Shown here: piece after piece, positions 50,459-54,560 of the stretch
Layout of the letters: each line of letters opens with the position of its first letter
Position numbering within the stretch: position 1 is the stretch's first letter
Assembly: GCF_030160295.1 (NCBI RefSeq)
Contig: NZ_BSOB01000051.1
Coordinates: 1 to 54,560 of the forward strand
Direction of reading: 5' to 3'
Source: Dyella acidisoli
GTDB taxonomy: Bacteria; Pseudomonadota; Gammaproteobacteria; Xanthomonadales; Rhodanobacteraceae
DNA: 54,560 nt
Notes under the pieces: generated by a model
What the model was told of the DNA's origin: nothing
Database searches by the model: none
What the model saw: only the letters and a program-made list of their open reading frames with translations
Made by a program: the position numbers and the translations under genes

Positions 50459-51241
50459 ATGCTGCTTCGACGTGTACTGCCGTTCGCCTTGTTCATGCTC
50501 GCATCTGTGGCTGCTCCTCTCGCGCATGCCGATCTCACCGACGAGATCCAGGTATACGACGACAGCATCAATCATCGCGGCCAATGGGGTCTGGAACTGC
50601 ATTTGAATACGACGCCCGACGGTCGGTCGACACCCGCCTATCCCGGTGAAATTCCGCCCGATCACGGCTTTCGCACCACCATGGAGTGGTCCTACGGTAT
50701 TACCGATACGCTTGAGGCCGGGCTCTATCTGCCCTTCCTGCATGACGCTGCTGGTACCAACTATTTCGCCGGACCGCGCGTACGCCTCAAATGGATTCCG
50801 CTTAAACCGGCCGAAGGCGGCTCGGGTCCATTCCTCGGCTTGAACGTGGAAATATCCGCCGTAAACGAGCGCCTGGAGCAAGGACGGCCCGCGGTCGAGT
50901 TGCGGCCGATCATCGGCTACCGCAGCCCGTTGTGGCTGATCGCCTTCAACCCCGTCGTAGATGCCACGTTTCATCCACGCTACGGCAGCAGCAGTTCCGA
51001 CTTCGCACCTGCGCTGAAGGTGGCGAGAACCGTGTGGGCCGGAACGGCGCTGGGCGTGGAGTACTACAACGATTTCGGCCGCATCGGCCAGTTCGATCCG
51101 GCGCGCAAGCAGAACCAGCAATTGTTTGCTGCGGTGGACGTGACGCGCGGTCTTATCCCTTTCAACTTCGGCATTGGCCGCGGCTTGAACGATGCAAGCG
51201 ACAAGTGGACGGTGAAGGCGATTCTGGAGATACCGATCTGA
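50459..51241 (+). CDS. Outer-membrane beta-barrel protein of unknown function
   Basis: A 260-residue exported protein with a signal peptide (1-24, ending LAHAD). The rest alternates in the pattern of amphipathic strands (WGLELHLNTTP, RTTMEWSYGITDTLEAGLYLPF, GLNVEISAVNE, TALGVEYYNDFG, FNFGIGRGLN). A typical strand-final segment closes the protein (WTVKAILEIPI). It has no recognisable catalytic motif. The gene is divergent from the PAP2 gene and convergent with the HiPIP gene. A link with the nearby redox proteins is possible but not shown. Confidence 0.65.
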   Translation: MLLRRVLPFALFMLASVAAPLAHADLTDEIQVYDDSINHRGQWGLELHLNTTPDGRSTPAYPGEIPPDHGFRTTMEWSYGITDTLEAGLYLPFLHDAAGTNYFAGPRVRLKWIPLKPAEGGSGPFLGLNVEISAVNERLEQGRPAVELRPIIGYRSPLWLIAFNPVVDATFHPRYGSSSSDFAPALKVARTVWAGTALGVEYYNDFGRIGQFDPARKQNQQLFAAVDVTRGLIPFNFGIGRGLNDASDKWTVKAILEIPI

Positions 51242-51327
51242 CGTGAGTCACTGCCAGACGCATGGCTCACTCCTGCCACGCGTCATACGCAAGCTCGCAC
51301 GCAACGGCGGAAGAAAACGCGCTGCAC

Positions 51328-51660
51328 TCACGCTTTCTTCGACGTATACGACGTGCACCATCCCTTGGCGTTCACTGCCTTCCCTGGAAAAAGCTGGCAC
51401 GTACCGTAGCCCACATCCGGGCCATGGTAGAACTGGCAGTTCGCGCAGATGCTGCCGGATTTGTACAGCGCGTTGTTCGCGGCACCGGCATCTTCGACGT
51501 AATTCATCGCCTTGGCCGTGGGATCGGTAATGGTGAGATGCGGCAAGTCACCCGCGCGTGTGAACAAGGACCAGCCACCCAGACAAGCACCCAGCGCTGT
51601 GGCAGCTGTGAGTTGCAGGAACCGGCGGCGCGATTCGAACGTTTCTTCGCGATGCGACAT
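51328..51660 (-). CDS. High-potential iron-sulfur protein (HiPIP), Tat-exported
   Basis: A 110-residue periplasmic electron carrier. The signal peptide has a twin-arginine motif (ESRRRFLQL, residues 9-17). The four cluster ligands are Cys72, Cys75, Cys88 and Cys102 (C-x2-C-x12-C-x13-C), the standard HiPIP pattern, so it should bind one [4Fe-4S] cluster. GGAGAAGG before the ATG at 51660 decides this start over a TTG 12 bases upstream. It is divergent from the Cyc2-like cytochrome-porin gene with 128 bases between. HiPIPs carry electrons between periplasmic or outer-membrane cytochromes and terminal oxidases; Iro of Acidithiobacillus is a relative. Confidence 0.92.
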   Translation of the reverse strand: MSHREETFESRRRFLQLTAATALGACLGGWSLFTRAGDLPHLTITDPTAKAMNYVEDAGAANNALYKSGSICANCQFYHGPDVGYGTCQLFPGKAVNAKGWCTSYTSKKA

Positions 51661-51788
51661 GGCCTTCTCCAAGTGAGATGGAACGATGTCAGGTTACGTA
51701 CGCGAAGCGCCGTCGGTTTGATCCAAATCAAACGAGCCCGTTCTCCCGCGAAGCAAGCTTTGCCCAACTTCGGTGCTGGGGGAGAAAG
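51661..51788. promoter_or_regulatory. Shared divergent promoter region of HiPIP and cytochrome-porin genes
   Basis: These 128 bases separate two divergent starts, so both promoters must lie here. GTCAGGTTACGTACGC is followed by TTTGATCCAAATCAAACG. The latter contains TTTGATCCAAATCAAA, a near-palindrome (51717-51732) close to the FNR/Anr consensus TTGAT-N4-ATCAA. Oxygen or redox control of both genes is therefore plausible. Confidence 0.55.
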
Positions 51789-53180
51789 ATGGTCATCGTA
51801 CGTACGCTCGTTCGCGCGGCGCGGAATCGCCTGCTGGCCAGCACGACGGCGTTTGTCTTAAGCATGCTGGTATTGCTGCTGTTGTTGTTTCCAACCAGCA
51901 GCCGCGCCGTACCGGCATTCGCACGCCAGACGCATCAGCCCTGCACGGCTTGCCACATCGGCGGATTCGGGCCACAGCTCACGCCTTTCGGCCGCCAGTT
52001 CAAGCTGATGGGTTACACCCTCAAGGTAGGCAGTGATACCAAGGTGCCGTTGTCGCTGATGGTGGTGGAAACGTACACGCATACGGCAAAGGCGCAAACG
52101 TCTCCGCCGGCCAACAACTTCAACACCAACGACAACACCGAGCTGCAGCAGGCTTCGATCTTCGTGGCGGGACGCATTACCGACAACCTCGGCATCCTTG
52201 CGCAAGGTACCTATTCGCAGGATGGCGGGCTGCTGGGTTGGGATAACAGCGATCTACGTTATGCGCGCTCCTTTACTTTTAGCGGGAAACCCGCGATCTG
52301 GGGGGTGTCGCTCAACAACAATCCCAGTCTGACCGACGTATTCAACACGGCGCCGGCTTGGCAGTTTCCGTACATGTCGCCGAATCTCGCTTTCGGCCCG
52401 GTCGCCACGCCGATCTTGATGGGTGGTCTGTCACAACAAGTGGTGGGTCTCAACGCCTATACGCAGTTCAACAATGCTCTATACGTGGAAGCCGGCGCTT
52501 ATCGTTCGCTGTCACCGGCGTTTCTGCGCGATGTCAATGCGAACTTTACCGGTCGGCTGTCCGGTGTATCGCCCTATGCACGCGTGGCGTACACGTGGAA
52601 TCTTGCCAATGGCAACGTCGAACTGGGCGGATTCCTGTTCAACGCTGCGCGTGGCCAGGTCGGCATCAATGCACAAGGCAACGCAGTTGCAATGGCCGGA
52701 CCGACCGACAAGTTCCGTGATCTTGGCGTGGATGCCAGCTACCAGCTGTTGAACGGCAGCAACCATATCGTTACCGCCAACATGCTTTATCTCACGGAGC
52801 AGCAGCAGTTGGATGCAACGTATGTAGCGGGTGGTTCGTCCAATCTGCACAACAATCTGCACGCACTCAATGCCAACGTCAGCTACTGGTACAAGAACAC
52901 CTGGGGCGCAACGCTGGGCGCTTTCGCCGATGACGGCAGCAAGGATTTGACGCTCTACGGCAACAACGGCAGCCCCAATACCAACGGCGGCATCGTGGAG
53001 CTGAACTGGAATCCATTCGGGCAAGCCAGCTCCTGGGCACAACCGTACGTCAACGTGCGACTGGGTTTGCAATACACCTGGTACACACGCTTCAACGGGC
53101 TCGTGTACAACGTGGACGGTGCAGGCCGGCGGGCAACGGACAACAACACGCTCTATTTCTACGTGTGGCTCGCGTTCTGA
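51789..53180 (+). CDS. Cyc2-like outer-membrane monoheme cytochrome-porin fusion
   Basis: A 463-residue protein. A hydrophobic signal sequence (about 16-40) is followed directly by a short heme domain, PAFARQTHQPCTACHIGGFG (42-61), with one CxxCH site at 52-56 and LTPFGRQFKLMGY after it. The remainder is a beta-barrel of about 16 strands ending with the aromatic terminus YFYVWLAF. This order (FARQT-x3-CxxCH, FGR-x-FK-x2-GY, porin) is the hallmark of Cyc2, the outer-membrane Fe(II) oxidase of iron-oxidising bacteria, but more distant homologues of unknown function exist. GGGGGAGAAAG precedes the ATG. It is divergent from a HiPIP, a plausible electron partner. Confidence 0.8.
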   Translation: MVIVRTLVRAARNRLLASTTAFVLSMLVLLLLLFPTSSRAVPAFARQTHQPCTACHIGGFGPQLTPFGRQFKLMGYTLKVGSDTKVPLSLMVVETYTHTAKAQTSPPANNFNTNDNTELQQASIFVAGRITDNLGILAQGTYSQDGGLLGWDNSDLRYARSFTFSGKPAIWGVSLNNNPSLTDVFNTAPAWQFPYMSPNLAFGPVATPILMGGLSQQVVGLNAYTQFNNALYVEAGAYRSLSPAFLRDVNANFTGRLSGVSPYARVAYTWNLANGNVELGGFLFNAARGQVGINAQGNAVAMAGPTDKFRDLGVDASYQLLNGSNHIVTANMLYLTEQQQLDATYVAGGSSNLHNNLHALNANVSYWYKNTWGATLGAFADDGSKDLTLYGNNGSPNTNGGIVELNWNPFGQASSWAQPYVNVRLGLQYTWYTRFNGLVYNVDGAGRRATDNNTLYFYVWLAF

Positions 53181-53370
53181 ACGGCCCCGCGGATGTCTGG
53201 CGCGATGCCGCACGCAGCTGCCACATCGCGCTGACTAGCTTGCTGATATCACTATTTACACGGAATTTTTGCAGATGACTTGAGGTGCCCCGCCGGCAAG
53301 CGGACGCGATCATGCACTGATCGGCGCTTCAGGCGGATAATGGCGGCGATATCGCCCGAGTACACGCCGC

Positions 53371-53994
53371 ATGGTCGACCCCCGCCATCACTGGGAACAG
53401 GTCTACGAGACCAAAACCGCCGATGCGGTCAGCTGGTTCCAGACGCGTCCAAACACGTCGCTGGCGTTCATCGCCGACAGCGGGATAGCGCTGGATGCAC
53501 CGCTGATCGATGTGGGTGGTGGTGCGTCCACGCTGGTCGACCATCTGCTGGATCTTCGTCACACAGACGTTAGCGTGCTCGACATTTCTTCGCGCGCGCT
53601 TGCTCAGACCAAGGCACGCCTGGGTGTTACCAAAGCACGTCGGGTGCATTGGCTGGTGCAAGATGTCACACACTTCGCGCCTACCCGCCGCTACGCGCTG
53701 TGGCATGACCGCGCGGTATTGCATTTTTTGACGGACGAGTCGGTCAGGTCGGCGTACGTGGAGGCGGTACGCCGGAGCGTTGCTCCAGGCGGCACGGTGA
53801 TCTTGGCGACGTTTGCCGCGAACGGTCCTACCCAATGCAGCGGCCTACAAGTGGCACGTTACGACGCCGACGCGTTGAGTGCGCTGTTTGGCAGCGAATT
53901 CGAACGCATGGCAGCGGCACGCGACATGCACGTTACGCCATGGGGATCGACTCAGGCATTCACTTATCTGCGTTTGCGTCGACGCGACGACTGA
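53371..53994 (+). CDS. Class I SAM-dependent methyltransferase
   Basis: A 207-residue cytoplasmic methyltransferase. It begins HHWEQVYETKTADAVSWFQ, then shows the SAM-binding motif LIDVGGGASTLVDHLL, the acidic loop SVLDISSRALA, LVQDVTHF and RAVLHFLTD, and APGGTVILATFAANGPTQCSGL. Close relatives are small free-standing methyltransferases of unknown substrate. It stands alone, with 190 bases upstream and LIR copy 4 directly downstream. The ribosome-binding site is weak. Confidence 0.85.
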   Translation: MVDPRHHWEQVYETKTADAVSWFQTRPNTSLAFIADSGIALDAPLIDVGGGASTLVDHLLDLRHTDVSVLDISSRALAQTKARLGVTKARRVHWLVQDVTHFAPTRRYALWHDRAVLHFLTDESVRSAYVEAVRRSVAPGGTVILATFAANGPTQCSGLQVARYDADALSALFGSEFERMAAARDMHVTPWGSTQAFTYLRLRRRDD

Positions 53995-54019
53995 GCCCCC
54001 CTCTCCCTTCGGCCTTCGG

Positions 54020-54456
54020 CCTGATTAGCGTCTCGCCTCAGCTGGGTATGTCGTTTGTTGGGGCATTGCCTGCGGCGCTTTCGGACGCCGTAGGCGCCCG
54101 AGTCACTTTTCTTTGCTGGCCCAAAGAAAAGTAACCCAAAGAAATGGCCTAAAAGGCTCACAGCATGGGTAAGGGAAAAGCCTGAACGTGTATGGCTAGA
54201 TAGGTGATTGGTTGCCCAAGGTTCGACGCTCCCGCTATACCGCGAGGCGTCGAAGCGCTGAGGACTTAAAGCAGATCGGGCGGAGCTCAGCCAAGCTCAA
54301 CCTGTCGCAGGGCTCGCTTTAAGCCCTCAATGCTTCGACGCCTCGCGGTATAGCGGCGCGGTGGAAGCTTGGCCCGCCATTGATCAAAGCAAGGCGTCAT
54401 CCTTCAAGCTTGTAACTTCCACTCGCCATGAGCTCTTCAGGCCATTTCTTTGGGTT
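54020..54456. repeat. Long inverted repeat element (LIR) copy 4, right arm truncated by IS30
   Basis: The left terminus is CCTGATTAGCGTCTCGCCTC, preceded by CCCTCTCCCTTCGGCCTTCGG, half of a CCTCTCCC repeat. The central stem (about 54233-54356) matches the other copies. The right arm stops at GGCCATTTCTTTGGGTT (54456), where the IS30 end begins. The breakpoint is the mirror image of that in copy 1: both IS elements sit between AACCC and AAAAGT of an arm. Confidence 0.9.
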
Positions 54457-54560
54457 GGCGGTCTCTAAACTCAAGTGCAACACCCTCTCCCAAAGGAACG
54501 TCATGGGTAAGCACTACAGCCACCTGAGCGCGGAAGAGCGTGGCGCGATCATGGTTGGCA
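54457..54560 (+). mobile_element. IS30-family element, right-hand partial copy
   Basis: It begins GGCGGTCTCTAAACTCAAGT, the same terminus as the left-edge element with one change, and reads out of the window on the plus strand. The stretch between the terminus and the transposase start differs from the left copy, so two separate elements are present. Confidence 0.8.
54503..54560 (+). CDS. IS30-family transposase, N-terminal fragment
   Basis: MGKHYSHLSAEERGAIMVG and then the window ends. The H-L-S-x-E-E-R start is the IS30-family N-terminal signature. AAAGGAA lies a few bases upstream of the ATG. Only 19 codons are visible. Confidence 0.8.
   Translation, partial: MGKHYSHLSAEERGAIMVG

Noticed and set aside
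1-54560. Whole window considered as a composite transposon flanked by IS30 copies
   Set aside because: The two IS elements differ, sit at separate LIR copies, and enclose about 54 kb of ordinary chromosomal genes without transfer functions.

Overview
The window looks like chromosomal DNA of a gammaproteobacterium of the order Lysobacterales (Xanthomonadales), most likely family Rhodanobacteraceae (Dyella/Rhodanobacter/Luteibacter-like). This is inferred from the roughly 60% GC, the protein families present, and dense intergenic repeats of a type common in xanthomonads. No rRNA, tRNA, CRISPR array, plasmid or phage genes are visible. Each end lies inside a different IS30-family insertion sequence reading outward, so the piece may have been cut at IS copies during assembly.

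Layout. 1-520: IS30 end and long inverted repeat (LIR) copy 1. 950-5901: Cache-HAMP sensor, PATAN-like protein, a borosin-type peptide N-methyltransferase with a separate 100-residue precursor candidate, and a diguanylate cyclase. 6436-9459: PAS-AraC regulator and a secreted Kelch protein. 9535-12241: partner-switching pair (STAS antagonist; Cache-HAMP-PP2C-HATPase). 12426-18135: metallo-beta-lactamase-fold protein, LIR copy 2, LysR with divergent monooxygenase, MbcA/ParS-like fragment, SPFH protein. 18726-25569 (minus): TonB-dependent receptor, OmpR-type two-component system, beta-propeller protein and VanX-like dipeptidase. 26094-34463: oxidative/electrophile stress block with LysR, peroxiredoxin-like protein, RclC-like membrane protein, RclR-like regulator, AhpD-like protein, SDR, and an AraC-VOC-UvrA2 operon. 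LIR copy 3 lies at 34578-35126. 35223-40177: ECF sigma factor, anti-sigma factor, subtilase, beta-barrel protein, NHL propeller, RcnB-like protein. 40342-47720: asparagine synthase, ArnT-like and GT9 glycosyltransferases facing a two-component system. 47971-53994: secreted HEYAE-motif protein, PAP2 enzyme, outer-membrane protein, HiPIP divergent from a Cyc2-like cytochrome-porin, SAM methyltransferase. 54020-54560: LIR copy 4 and the second IS30 end.

Most notable systems. (1) A split borosin RiPP locus (2779-4109) embedded among signalling genes. (2) A 66-bp element with identical internal spacing before the rclC-like and ahpD-like genes, beside an RclR-like regulator that keeps two candidate redox cysteines. 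(3) A Cyc2-like monoheme cytochrome-porin facing a HiPIP, a possible outer-membrane electron-transfer pair. (4) An overlapping sigma/anti-sigma/subtilase operon whose anti-sigma factor has a protease-propeptide-like periplasmic part. (5) About 550-bp giant inverted repeats, one nested inside another repeat family and two interrupted by different IS30 elements at the equivalent base.
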